64,000 nucleotides of DNA, taken from NCBI GenBank assembly GCA_965207495.1, contig OZ242287.1, forward strand, positions 744,001-808,000, read 5' to 3'. The notes under the pieces were generated by a model. That model had not been told where the DNA came from. It did not search any database and saw nothing but the letters and a program-made list of their open reading frames with translations. Both the position numbers and the translations under genes were made by a program. Shown here piece after piece: positions 41,546 to 50,156 of this stretch (the first letter of the stretch is position 1; each line of letters starts with the position of its first letter). Source of the stretch: Bin5 sp965207495 (GTDB lineage: Bacteria > Chloroflexota > Anaerolineae > Caldilineales > Caldilineaceae).

Positions 41546-44266
41546 TTGATCAGCAAGCCTATCCCGTCTAGTTTCAGGCGCAGAGGACGATCTCATCTGC
41601 CGGTCTCCTTCTCGATTCTGCTCCTGATCGTGCTGTTTCTGTCCGGATGTCGCGACAGACGCGCTGCCCCCACGCCCCTCCTCCCCGCAACCGCCACCCC
41701 TTCCCTGGACCGGTCGGCAGCGCCTCCGAGCAGCCCTGCGGCCAATCCGCGCGCGACCGCAGAATCTGTGACGACGGCATCCCTGCTCGATGAGGCCGCC
41801 TATCTTCACCAGATCGGCGACTACAGCCAGGAGCAAAGGTTGCTGCAAACGCTGCTGGCAGATCTCCCGACGGCGCCTGCCCAAGGACGGCAGACACCCG
41901 CCTCCCGTACGCAGGCGCGCGCCGAAATCCTCTACCGGCTCGCCTTAGCCTATCTGGCTGCTGACGATCCGCAACCGGCGCTGGACGCGCTTGAGCAGCT
42001 CCGGCGCATGGGCGACGCCCTGGCCGCGGGTGAGATCACTCTGCCGTCCACAAACGGAGAAACGGTGGCGCAGATCCTGATCAACAGCCTCTTCCTGCGC
42101 GGGGAAGCTCTGGCCGGCGTCGACCGCTCCACCGAAGCCGCGGCCGCCTACCGCGCATTCGTGGCGCAGCAACCCCAGCTCTCCGGTGTCGTAGAGGAGC
42201 GCATCGCCGATGCACTGCTCGCGGCAGACGAACGGCCGCAGGCCGCTGACGCGCTGCGCCGGGCCGCCGCCGAAGCCATAACCGCAGACGAGGAAGTTCG
42301 CCTTCTCGAGCGGCTGGCAGCCGTACTCGAAGGTATCGGCCGCTGGGACGAAGCCGCCTCCACCTACGATGAGATCCTCTTCGGTCCGCTTTTCGAGCGC
42401 GCAGAAACGGGCCCGGATCAGGCCGCGCCGGCGTCTGACAATATCTTCGCCTACAGAGAAGCCTCCATCTACCGCGCCGGTTATCTCCATCGCGCCGGCA
42501 TGGCCTATGCCGCGGCCGGCAATGAAGAAGCCGCTATCCTCCGCTGGAGCATGGCGCTGAACGTAAACCCGGCCAGCGATGCCGCCTACCTGTCTCTCAT
42601 TCAACTGGTGAACAGGGACGCGCCCGTCGACCCGTTCCTGCGCGGGGAGATCAACCTGTTCGCCAAAGCGTACCCGCCGGCCATCTCCGCCTTTGAGCAT
42701 TTCCTGGAGAAGGCGCCGCATGCCGCCCGCGCCGGCGAAGCATGGCTGGGAATCGCCCGCTCCCTGATGGGGTTGGAACGGTGGGCAGAGGCCCGCCTTG
42801 CCGTCGACCGCGTGCTGACCGACTTTCCCAACTGTGTCTGCTTTGGCGAGGCCTGGTTGGCGCGGGCGCGCATCGCGTCTGAAGAGAGCGCGCCCGCCGA
42901 GGGACGGCGCGTCTACCGCACATTCGCCGCAGCGCATCCCGAAGACCCGCTCGCGCCGGAAGCCCTGTGGCTGAGCGCGCTGTCTGCTCTCGACGCCGAC
43001 ACCCAACTGCGCAGCCCCGCCGCACAGGACGTCCGCGTCGCGGTCGATCCTTTTGACGAAGCCGCAGCCGATCTGCTCAGGCTGGCGGACGTCTTCCCCG
43101 GCAGCCCGCGCGCCGCCGACGGGCTGGCCGTCGCCGGAATCGGCGCGTTCGAACGCGGCCGTTACGAGTACGCCGCCAACCTCTTCGAACGGCTGCTCTC
43201 CGAGTACCCCCATTCGCAGCCGGACTTTGCAACCTACTGGCTCGGCCGCGCCCGCCATGCCCAGGGCGAAGTCAGGGCGGCGCGCGCCCTCTGGCATGCG
43301 CTCGTCACCCGCGCGCCCGAAACATTTTACGGCCTTCTGGCCCGCCTGGACCTTGACGCCGCGCATCCCGGGCAAAATCTTGTCCCCCGCCTGGCCCGTA
43401 TGGACATGACCGTGACCCCGTTGCCCGGCGACGATGGCAGCCGCGCCTTCGCCGAAGACTGGCTGCGCGGAGCGGAGGGTTTCGCGCGCGCCCAAAACAG
43501 CGCAGCGGCGACTGCCGGAGACGCCGTCGAGCCATGGGATCTGCCCCAACACGTGATAGACGACCCGGACCTCGTCAAAGGCGAGATGCTGCTGGCGCTG
43601 GGCCGCCGCGCTGAGGGACTGCAGCTGCTGCAACGGACCTACCGGCGTTTTGAAAACGATCCGGCGGCGCTCTATCCCCTCATGCTGCGTTTCGCCGAGT
43701 TGGGCGCCAACAAGCTCTCCATTACGACTGCCCTCCGTCTCATCGAGCTCAGCCCGGCTGCGCGTATCGCCGCAGCGCCGCTTTTTATCCAGCGTTTCGC
43801 CTATCCCAGACATTACGCCCGCCTGGTCGAGAAGCAGGCCGGAGAGTTTGAAATCGCCCCTCAGCTTCTGTACGGCCTCATCTTTCAGGAGAGCCATTTC
43901 GAGCCTGCCGCGCGTTCCTATGCCGGCGCCCGCGGTCTCATGCAGGTTCTTCCGGGCACAGGATGGGAGATCGCCCGAAGTCTCAACTACCCCAACTACT
44001 CTACCGAACTGCTCGACTTTCCCATCGTCAGCATCCGTTTCGGCGCATACTACCTACGCTGGGCGCGCGACCTCATCGGCGGCAACGACATTGCCGCCCT
44101 CGCCGGCTATAACGCCGGCCCCCGCAAGGCCCGATACTGGCTCAGCGGCACCGAGCCGGACGATGCCCTTTTCATCTACAGGGTCCCCTACTACAACACG
44201 CGCCGCTACCTTCAGGGCATTCTCGTCTGCTTCGCCCACTACCTGCGCATTTATGGAGGCGTCTAG
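41546..44266 (+). CDS. Large lytic transglycosylase lipoprotein (Slt70-like SLT domain)
   Basis: The start is uncertain; TTG at 41546 puts a lipoprotein signal at the N-terminus (SFSILLLIVLFLSGC, Cys about 34). About 906 residues. The long middle (about 80-730) is TPR-like helical repeats (ILYRLALAYLAADDPQPALD, AAAYRAFVAQQPQ). The C-terminal SLT domain (about 755-906) has catalytic Glu782 in FQESHFEP, RGLMQVLPGTGWEIA and ALAGYNAGPRKARYW. It should cleave peptidoglycan with anhydro-sugar release, on the outer face of the membrane. Its stop codon TAG is part of a CTAG next to an IS5-type end, so the last residues could be altered by an insertion. Confidence 0.9.
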   Translation: MISKPIPSSFRRRGRSHLPVSFSILLLIVLFLSGCRDRRAAPTPLLPATATPSLDRSAAPPSSPAANPRATAESVTTASLLDEAAYLHQIGDYSQEQRLLQTLLADLPTAPAQGRQTPASRTQARAEILYRLALAYLAADDPQPALDALEQLRRMGDALAAGEITLPSTNGETVAQILINSLFLRGEALAGVDRSTEAAAAYRAFVAQQPQLSGVVEERIADALLAADERPQAADALRRAAAEAITADEEVRLLERLAAVLEGIGRWDEAASTYDEILFGPLFERAETGPDQAAPASDNIFAYREASIYRAGYLHRAGMAYAAAGNEEAAILRWSMALNVNPASDAAYLSLIQLVNRDAPVDPFLRGEINLFAKAYPPAISAFEHFLEKAPHAARAGEAWLGIARSLMGLERWAEARLAVDRVLTDFPNCVCFGEAWLARARIASEESAPAEGRRVYRTFAAAHPEDPLAPEALWLSALSALDADTQLRSPAAQDVRVAVDPFDEAAADLLRLADVFPGSPRAADGLAVAGIGAFERGRYEYAANLFERLLSEYPHSQPDFATYWLGRARHAQGEVRAARALWHALVTRAPETFYGLLARLDLDAAHPGQNLVPRLARMDMTVTPLPGDDGSRAFAEDWLRGAEGFARAQNSAAATAGDAVEPWDLPQHVIDDPDLVKGEMLLALGRRAEGLQLLQRTYRRFENDPAALYPLMLRFAELGANKLSITTALRLIELSPAARIAAAPLFIQRFAYPRHYARLVEKQAGEFEIAPQLLYGLIFQESHFEPAARSYAGARGLMQVLPGTGWEIARSLNYPNYSTELLDFPIVSIRFGAYYLRWARDLIGGNDIAALAGYNAGPRKARYWLSGTEPDDALFIYRVPYYNTRRYLQGILVCFAHYLRIYGGV

Positions 44267-44341
44267 GTCCTGTTGGCATCTTAGTCCTGTTGACGCCTGT
44301 CATGTTCCGTCAAAGCCATTGAAACGAAATGTCAACGAGCC
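44267..44341. mobile_element. Tiny relic of the IS5-type element
   Basis: After CTAG (44263-44266) comes GTCCTGTTGGC, with a second partial end GTCCTGTTGACGCCTG inside. The right end is TGTCAACGAGCC. Only about 75 bases remain, that is, both ends with the inside deleted. The right-hand CTAG is lost. Confidence 0.6.
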
Positions 44342-44347
44342 CAACCC

Positions 44348-44902
44348 CTATTCCCCGGGTTCTCCCTGCGTCCATACCGGTAAATTCTGATACCAGCCGG
44401 ATCCGAAAATCAGACCGTCGTGCCGTACCACCCAGGAATGTTTCCACTCCTGGGTGCCGGTGACGGGATTGAGGAAGAAATAATCGACCCACATCCCTTC
44501 CTCGGTTGCGCCCGCTATCGCTTCGCCATGCCGGTAACCGGTGAAATCCACCCCTGTATCGCCCCGCAAATCCGCTCCCAGCGTATCCGGGTTTACCGCA
44601 AGGGCGATCAGCTTCTCGTTCTCATCAAAGACGAACACATACCACTCGCCGTCCACGCTCTCCGGCGAATTGTAGTATTCCACCATCGCCTCCCGCCCCT
44701 GGGCGTCGTACCGTCGCATTGCTCTCTCCACCATCGCCACCGTGTAGCCCGCACGGTCCGCCCTGGAAACCTGCCGGCACGGCATGACGACCGAACCATC
44801 CATCTTTGGTTGAAACGGCAAATGGTGATAGCAGCCGGACACAAAAAAGGCGGCGGCCGCCAATACGGCTGTCAATCTACACAGAATCGGATGCTTACAC
44901 AT
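44348..44902 (-). CDS. Lipoprotein with Cache-type sensor domain
   Basis: 184 residues, ATG at 44902 with GGAGGAAA upstream. Lipoprotein signal with FFVSGC (Cys24). The mature part has the single-Cache pattern: a helix VAMVERAMRRYDAQGREAMVEYYN, strands EWYVFVFDENEKLIALAVNP, the GYRHGEAIAGATEEGMWVDY stretch and a final HDGLIFGSGWY. Cache domains bind small ligands such as organic acids, but here there is no attached signalling domain, so it may act as a binding or co-receptor protein. It stands alone and faces the transglycosylase gene tail to tail. Confidence 0.75.
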   Translation of the reverse strand: MCKHPILCRLTAVLAAAAFFVSGCYHHLPFQPKMDGSVVMPCRQVSRADRAGYTVAMVERAMRRYDAQGREAMVEYYNSPESVDGEWYVFVFDENEKLIALAVNPDTLGADLRGDTGVDFTGYRHGEAIAGATEEGMWVDYFFLNPVTGTQEWKHSWVVRHDGLIFGSGWYQNLPVWTQGEPGE

Positions 44903-45101
44903 TTTCCTCCTCCAGGAGCCTGCTTCAGTGAAGGTCGGCGCAACCCGGCCGACCGGCCTGACGTGCAGATTTCACAGCAATATTCCGAGCGTACCTGTCA
45001 GGCCCTGGTCAGGCCAACCTCCGTTCCGGGGGAGAAAGCCAATGCGCATGCGCCAGGGTCCAGGGTCGAACGCATACGCGCACAAGGGGCTGGCCGGACG
45101 G

Positions 45102-45299
45102 TCAGCCTTGCTCGCGACCTCGCCTTAAGTCCCGCACCAGTTTGTCAAATTCCGCTTGTGAATAGTCGCGATCGATCCGCCTCATGATCAGGTGCTCAAT
45201 CTCCTTTGCCGGCGTCCACCCGTTGCGTGCAGCCGAACCCAGCAGACGGCGGTATACATCGTCCGGCAGATCGATCGTCACAGTCCTCTTCACGTTCAT
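45102..45299 (-). CDS. Ribbon-helix-helix DNA-binding protein (Arc/MetJ type)
   Basis: 65 residues, start at 45299. It begins MNVKRTVTIDLPDDVYRRLL, the beta-strand and first helix of RHH proteins, followed by the second helix TPAKEIEHLIMRRI. The C-terminal tail DYSQAEFDKLVRDLRRGREQG is of the antitoxin kind. No toxin gene is adjacent, so it is an orphan antitoxin or a small repressor, probably self-regulating. Confidence 0.75.
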   Translation of the reverse strand: MNVKRTVTIDLPDDVYRRLLGSAARNGWTPAKEIEHLIMRRIDRDYSQAEFDKLVRDLRRGREQG

Positions 45300-45383
45300 A
45301 AGTCACCATTCCATTGGAATCGCCCGTCTTGGCTGGTTCCTCTAATTGTGCCGTCAGCTCGTCTGTCTGCCCTGACAGTTCCG

Positions 45384-45548
45384 CTAGCCAAAGCCTGCCG
45401 GCCCCACAAGCAGCGTCGCAACGTCAATCACGAAGTTGACCAGACCCATGAGTGAAGCAACGAAATAGTAGATGAACGCCACTGTCGGCTCAACGTACAG
45501 CTCCATGAAATTCGCAAAGTCCATCATCTCCTGTGTTACTTCAGGCAT
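45384..45548 (-). CDS. 54-aa membrane protein of a family seen twice here
   Basis: 54 residues, ATG at 45548 with CCAGGAGTG upstream. Acidic amphipathic start (MPEVTQEMMDFANFMELY), then VEPTVAFIYYFVASLMGLVNF and a second hydrophobic part VIDVATLLVG. It is clearly related to the 51-residue protein at 63332-63487: both have TQxMxDFAxFMELYVEPTxAFxYYF and MGLxNF in the same places. Conservation of protein, length and ribosome site between two distant loci shows a real gene. One or two helices; function unknown. Confidence 0.8.
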   Translation of the reverse strand: MPEVTQEMMDFANFMELYVEPTVAFIYYFVASLMGLVNFVIDVATLLVGPAGFG

Positions 45549-45929
45549 TTTACACTCCTGGTTGCATCAGAGCCGGCCGCATATCTTTTCACAGGTATAT
45601 TTGTAGGCTTGGCCCGCGCGACACGACCCGGGTATACGCTCGAGGCGCGCACAGCAGGCTGGCCGGAATGCGATTATCGGAGACTCATCCAGAACGCAAC
45701 GCCATAATGTGATGCACTATAAAAAAGGGGCCTATATACTCGAATGACCAAACGAAATCCGCCCTCGCCTCGAGGCGAGGGCGTGAGTCTGCTTTCAGGT
45801 TTACGGGTTACGGTTGTGCAGCTTGGCCCATACTATAGAGCAGCTGGGTTCAGTCATGCTTGGCTATTCTTTCGGTCTGCGTGGGCGATGCTTGTCACCC
45901 GGAAGAAGAGCGCAGGTTACAACATTACC
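45549..45929. other. Intergenic region with a perfect palindrome
   Basis: Apart from the 24-bp palindrome at 45760-45783, no feature is supported. The promoter of the 54-aa gene should lie near 45560-45620. Confidence 0.45.
45760..45783. terminator. Perfect 24-bp palindrome, possible terminator
   Basis: CGCCCTCGCCTC and its exact reverse complement GAGGCGAGGGCG are joined without a spacer. It lies 147 bases beyond the stop of the minus-strand lipoprotein operon. There is no T-run, so a protein-binding site is an alternative. Confidence 0.45.
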
Positions 45930-46625
45930 CTAGCAGGAAACAAAGTCATGCCCTGTCTCCTCGCCAAGATCAAGAACATCGACGGTATAGATTTGGAGTC
46001 TTGAGTCGGTTGTTATACCCGGAACATTGCCACTTAAGGTGAGGGAGTTGGATTCGTATGCGAGTTCGAACTTCGCGTTTCCTGTCTCGTGCAAACTTGC
46101 ATCAACGACCTCCTCTTTATCATGAACGAATCTGAACAGGCTGATGTTCAATAGCTCTTCAAAGCGCTTATACTCGGGCGGAGATTCCGTTCTGAACTGC
46201 TTCAAGGATATTGAGCCGCTGAGCATGTATTCAAACTGCTGAATATCGCCTGCATCTTTAGTCGTACCTTCCACGTCTATCATGACAATCCAGAAGTAGT
46301 CGTCCGAGGATTCGTGACTGGCCTCCTTTGCCGGGGGGCTTTCCGTGAAACCTTCTGGGATACCCTCCAGATAGAACACGACCTTAAGGTTTTCACCATC
46401 CAGAACAGTTTCTATCCTGTGAAAATCAAGGAAGTCTGGCACACCTGCGGTCGGTCCGTCATCTGCGCTTTCACCAGGACTGATGTGCAAAAGTTCATTG
46501 TAGAAGCAATCAGCAGATTGCTCCATCGTTTCCGGCTCTAGGACCGACTGTGTTTCCAGCGGCGGTATCGGTACGCAAGCTGCGATAAGCAATACGAGTC
46601 CTGAAGTCAGAACGAATCTAAACAT
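45930..46625 (-). CDS. ACVPIP-family lipoprotein
   Basis: 231 residues from the ATG at 46625, which overlaps the end of the upstream gene by 8 bases. Lipoprotein signal MFRFVLTSGLVLLIAAC followed by VPIP. The mature part has a Cys near 40, strands such as ENLKVVFYLEGIPEGF and FWIVMIDVEG, and a C-terminal motif NSLTLSGNVPGITTDSRL ending in Cys. This C-terminal motif and the VPIP start place it with the 60870-61580 protein. Probably a beta-sandwich on the outer face of the membrane; function unknown. Translation is likely coupled to the membrane protein. Confidence 0.8.
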   Translation of the reverse strand: MFRFVLTSGLVLLIAACVPIPPLETQSVLEPETMEQSADCFYNELLHISPGESADDGPTAGVPDFLDFHRIETVLDGENLKVVFYLEGIPEGFTESPPAKEASHESSDDYFWIVMIDVEGTTKDAGDIQQFEYMLSGSISLKQFRTESPPEYKRFEELLNISLFRFVHDKEEVVDASLHETGNAKFELAYESNSLTLSGNVPGITTDSRLQIYTVDVLDLGEETGHDFVSC

Positions 46626-47055
46626 ATAAAAACTCCAAATCAGTTTTCCCTTCACCGGATTTCGAAGAGATGATGGATTCGGTTGAACGTTGTAAGGTAG
46701 GCAACACGCCGGAACCGCCGGCCAGCAAAGCCCAAAATGGTAACAGTAGAACAATCACTGCCCGAGGAATGAGCCGGTTGAAGATGACGGCCGCGCCGAA
46801 GTTGATGTAGAACACGCCCAAAATGATCCCCGGCAAAGAGTGTTTGTTGCCGCTGCGTGAGAAAATATGCGCCGCCCCTGCAACAACTGAAATTCCTACA
46901 AATAAGGTCAGAAAGGTGCTTGCCAAAATGCCGCTAATGACGATGGAGTAGCCTGGGGCCAGAATCCCAACCACAATATTGACAAACGCACTGACAGCCA
47001 TACGTACGCGACTGTCCTCCGAATGGCCGATCACGCCCTTGAACAAATCAAGCAC
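46618..47055 (-). CDS. HdeD/DUF308-like membrane protein
   Basis: 145 residues from a GTG at 47055. Four hydrophobic segments (FVNIVVGILAPGYSIVISGIL, LTLFVGISVVAGAAHIF, GIILGVFYINFGAAVIF, AVIVLLLPFWALLAG) in the regular pattern of small HdeD-like proteins. Its end overlaps the start of the ACVPIP lipoprotein by 8 bases, so the two are made together and may interact. Family assignment rests on pattern only. Confidence 0.65.
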   Translation of the reverse strand: MLDLFKGVIGHSEDSRVRMAVSAFVNIVVGILAPGYSIVISGILASTFLTLFVGISVVAGAAHIFSRSGNKHSLPGIILGVFYINFGAAVIFNRLIPRAVIVLLLPFWALLAGGSGVLPTLQRSTESIISSKSGEGKTDLEFLYV

Positions 47056-47504
47056 GCCTTCTGCCAGGCGGAGCCCAATCCGCGCCGATCTTCTGATGCG
47101 GGTCTCGACGCGGCGCCACGGCTATCCAATGAAAAACGGGGGGATTCTTTGCGAAAACACCAAGCGCATGTCTCCCCCCTTTGGGTGAATCCCCCCCTCC
47201 AACAATCATATACCACCTGTATGTTAGAACCGTGTCAATTCAGCCCTATCCTGTCTCTTCTTCGTGTCAATATCGCCCCAATTTCGCCGCAAAGGGTTAT
47301 AGTCGGGCCGTACGACCCGATTTCATCGCCAGGGAGGGACGCAAGCATTGCAGTCAGTTCCCGGGCCCTGCGCCTTCAGCCGCCGCTCGTTACGAGGAAC
47401 CAATTGGCTGACATCAACGTTTTCACAACCGTGCCTGGACTCCTGTCAGAAATCTCAGATTTTCGACAACATTTTGGCCCATCTCACACACAGAGGGATA
47501 AACC
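47056..47504. other. Divergent intergenic region with inverted repeat
   Basis: GGGGGGATTC at about 47139-47148 and GAATCCCCCC at about 47189-47198 form a 10-bp inverted repeat about 40 bases apart, between two lipoprotein-type operons that diverge. It could be an operator or simply a remnant. No gene seen. Confidence 0.4.
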
Positions 47505-47936
47505 ATGCTCAGACTCCTGCCCGTCCTGCTTGCGATCGTCGTTATGTCTGCCTGTGTTCCCATTCCACAGGAACGGCCGCCAACGCCCGCGATAGAAACT
47601 ATGTTAGAGACTGTGATAGATCTGAGAAGTCTATCCAGTGCGATAGCGAAAATACATTCCGTCAAGAACTCAGATGAACTCTATTATCGCCTGGCCGAAC
47701 TGGAAAACTGCCTCTATCAGCCCCCGATCGCTTTCAAACAATCCTTTACCGACAAAGAGACAGAAAGGATACTCATATACATGATAGGCTCCGTCCACGC
47801 ATCTGCGCTTGCTGAGCGTATGCAAGACGTTAAAGACGGGAAGCTGGATAGACTTCACAACGCGGACGACGACAGCAGAGAGGACAAGCTTCTTCAAGAA
47901 ATTGGCTGGGCCATAGAAATGTGTCGTGACTTTTAG
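47505..47936 (+). CDS. ACVPIP-family lipoprotein, short type
   Basis: 143 residues, ATG at 47505 after AGAGGGATAAACC. Lipoprotein signal MLRLLPVLLAIVVMSAC then VPIPQERPPTP. The mature part is helical: IDLRSLSSAIAKIHSVK, LYYRLAELENCLYQP, VHASALAERMQDVKDGKL and LLQEIGWAIEMCRDF, with two Cys. Relatives are broken genes at 60183-60586 and 60600-60773, so this is the only intact member of its type here. Function unknown. Confidence 0.8.
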   Translation: MLRLLPVLLAIVVMSACVPIPQERPPTPAIETMLETVIDLRSLSSAIAKIHSVKNSDELYYRLAELENCLYQPPIAFKQSFTDKETERILIYMIGSVHASALAERMQDVKDGKLDRLHNADDDSREDKLLQEIGWAIEMCRDF

Positions 47937-47943
47937 ATCTGCG

Positions 47944-48470
47944 GTAACTACTAAGGCTACCTATTCTCAGGAAGGCAGTGCCGATAACCTGTTGGTTGTA
48001 GTAGAGCAAATGGCATGAGTGAATTCAAGGGAGCAAGTCGTGAGCAGGTGGAAAAGCTATATCAAGAGAGCCTTGCGTTGAACCGGGCCTTGCGTCAGCA
48101 AGTGGCAGAGCAACGTTCAATGATCCAGCTGCTGCAGGAATAGATAGCGACACACCAGGCGTTGATCCAGAAGCTGCAGAATCAACTGGCGAAAGACAGT
48201 CACAACAGCGGCAAGCCCCCCAGCAGCGATGGTCTGAAGAAAGGCAGGCACAAGAGTCTGCCCCGCTCCGGCCAGCGGCCGCGTGGGGGCAACGCGCGCT
48301 CAAAGGACGCCCCCTGACGCAGATGGCAGAACCCGACCATGTCATCGTTCATCGGCTGACGGAATGCCCGCGCTGCCAGGCAAAGCTGGAGGCCGAGAGT
48401 GCCAATATGCAGGAGGAGATACATCAGGCATCCGGGCATCATTTTTTCAGCGATTCAAGCATGCTGTCCC
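47944..48470 (+). mobile_element. 3'-truncated IS66-family element
   Basis: It begins with GTAACTACTAAGGCTACC, the same end as the intact copy at 52523. A transposase frame from the ATG at 48015 follows the intact protein closely (YQESLALNRALRQQVAEQ, then QNQLAKDSHNSGKPPSSDG) but is cut by a TAG at 48141-48143 and by later frameshifts. Homology fades near 48390-48470, so about the last 1.1 kb is missing. Confidence 0.85.
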
Positions 48471-48485
48471 AATGAAACATAACAA

Positions 48486-48513
48486 ACGTGGCGCCCCGGA
48501 TAGGGCGCCACGT
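48486..48513 (-). terminator. Hairpin terminator after lipoprotein copy 2
   Basis: An 11-bp stem ACGTGGCGCCC / GGGCGCCACGT with a 6-base loop, matching the terminator at 30565-30592. It was duplicated together with the gene. Confidence 0.6.
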
Positions 48514-48599
48514 CCGATCTTAGCTGCCTGATCTTAGCTACCAAATAGCGCAACGTCCGTGCGTTTGCAGTGCGAGGACGTCACAGGGGCTTGCGGTCT

Positions 48600-50138
48600 T
48601 TAGCCGCCACCGCCTTCACTGCCACCTTCACCGCCACTGCCATGCTCGCCGCCGCTTTCACCGCCACCTTCACCGCCGCCTTCACTTGCGCCGACCTCGG
48701 CATGGGGCGTCCAGCCGTCGAAGGGCTGCGCCGATGCGGGCAGAATCACATTCATCGCCGCGCCGGCCGCCAGATCGACCGGCGTTGTCGGGCCGAGTTC
48801 GATACCGTTGGACAGGTGGACCTCGATGCGTACTCCTGTCAAGGTCGACCCGGTGGTGTTCACGACGGTGCCGAAAAAGGCGTTGCTGTGCGCATCGTAG
48901 CTCATGATGAGACGAGCGCCGGCACGGACCATGTCGAAGGTCTGGTCGAGGGCCAGGCCGCTGCCGCCTTCTTCACTGCCAGTTGCTCCGCCTTCGCTGC
49001 CTTCACCACCGCTCTCACTGCCGCCTTCAGCGCCGTGTTGCTCGCCGCCGGCTTCACTGCCGCCTTCACTGCCGCCTTCGCCGCTACCTTCGGTGTTGAC
49101 AGGGCCGGGGCCGCCACAGGTGAACATCTCCGGGTGAATCTCCCAAGCGTCGTAGGCTACGCCGACAGCGGTTGGCTCATCGGCCACGCGCAGCTCGACC
49201 GTGGTTTGGGCGCCGGGGGCCAGGTCGCCTACCGGCTGCGGTCCCAACTCGACAACGGTCGTCGTTCCCTGCTTGAGGTTCAGCTCGATCTGCACGAAGC
49301 AGAGCGTCTGGTTGGTCGTATTCTCGACGATCCCCGAGAATGCCTTCGCTGCGGGGTCGTAGGACATGGCCGTTCTCACACCGTTGACAACGCCGTCCCA
49401 GCTTTCGTCGAGGGCGAGGATCGGGCTGGAGGGGTCTCCGCTCTCGCCACTGCCCTCACCACTTCCGGATTCACCACTGCCGGATTCGCCACTACCGGAT
49501 TCACCACTGCCGGATTCACCACTGCCCTCACCGCCACTGCCGTGTTCGCCGCTGCCTTCACCGCCAGCCCCTTCGCCGCCGCCTTCACTCGCGCCGACCT
49601 CGGCATGGGGCGTCCAGCTGTCGAAGGACTGCGTTGACGCCGGCAGAACGACATCCAGGATCTCGCCGGGCGCCAAGTCGGTCGGCGTTGTCGGGCCGAG
49701 CTCGATACCGTTTGAGAGATGGACTTCGATGCGTACCCTTGTCAGGGTCGCGTCGGTCGTGTTTGCAACGGTTCCCACAAAGGAGTTGCTGGCGGCATCG
49801 TAGCTCATGATGAGACGAGCGCCGGCCCGGACCATGTCGAAGGTCTCGTCGAGGGCGAGACCGCTGCCGCCTTCTTCGCTGCCGGCTGCCCCGCCTTCGC
49901 TGCCTTCGCTGCCTTCGCTACCTCCCTCACTACCTTCGCCGCCGCTTCCGTGTTCGCCGCTGCCTTCGCCGCTGCCTTCGCCGCTGCCTTCGCCGCGGCT
50001 CTCCGTAACGTTGCCTGCACTCTGGTCGGCGCCGCTCTGTCCCCTCCGTGAACAGCCAGCGGCCACCATAATCGTCAGAATCAGAACCAGTATCGCCAAC
50101 GTCTGCGCCACTCTCAACTTCGTTCCCTTGCCTCTCAT
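48600..50138 (-). CDS. Lipoprotein with three related domains and Gly/Glu/Ser linkers, copy 2
   Basis: About 512 residues from the ATG at 50138 (GTG at 50156 is the alternative). Almost identical to the 30665-32194 protein over all three domains. The differences lie mainly in linker length (extra GGSEGGSE and GSGEGSGE units) and a few residues of the signal (VAAGC for VAVGC). Hairpin and 5' flank are duplicated too, so the unit is about 1.7 kb. It lies between two IS66 copies, which may have carried or recombined it. Outer-surface lipoprotein, function unknown. Confidence 0.85.
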   Translation of the reverse strand: MRGKGTKLRVAQTLAILVLILTIMVAAGCSRRGQSGADQSAGNVTESRGEGSGEGSGEGSGEHGSGGEGSEGGSEGSEGSEGGAAGSEEGGSGLALDETFDMVRAGARLIMSYDAASNSFVGTVANTTDATLTRVRIEVHLSNGIELGPTTPTDLAPGEILDVVLPASTQSFDSWTPHAEVGASEGGGEGAGGEGSGEHGSGGEGSGESGSGESGSGESGSGESGSGEGSGESGDPSSPILALDESWDGVVNGVRTAMSYDPAAKAFSGIVENTTNQTLCFVQIELNLKQGTTTVVELGPQPVGDLAPGAQTTVELRVADEPTAVGVAYDAWEIHPEMFTCGGPGPVNTEGSGEGGSEGGSEAGGEQHGAEGGSESGGEGSEGGATGSEEGGSGLALDQTFDMVRAGARLIMSYDAHSNAFFGTVVNTTGSTLTGVRIEVHLSNGIELGPTTPVDLAAGAAMNVILPASAQPFDGWTPHAEVGASEGGGEGGGESGGEHGSGGEGGSEGGGG

Positions 50139-50156
50139 TTCTTCACCTCGTTTCAC

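Noticed and set aside
41945..43897. 650-codon open frame on the minus strand
   Set aside because: It is antisense to the lytic transglycosylase, which has a clear SLT domain and lipoprotein signal. High GC content keeps the opposite frame open.
45744..46004. 86-codon plus-strand frame through the palindrome
   Set aside because: It overlaps the end of the ACVPIP lipoprotein on the other strand and has no ribosome site; the RGEG peptide comes from the palindrome.
47120..47200. GGGGGGATTC / GAATCCCCCC inverted repeat as a terminator
   Set aside because: The arms are about 40 bases apart and sit between divergent starts, not at a gene end. Kept only as a possible operator in the region entry.
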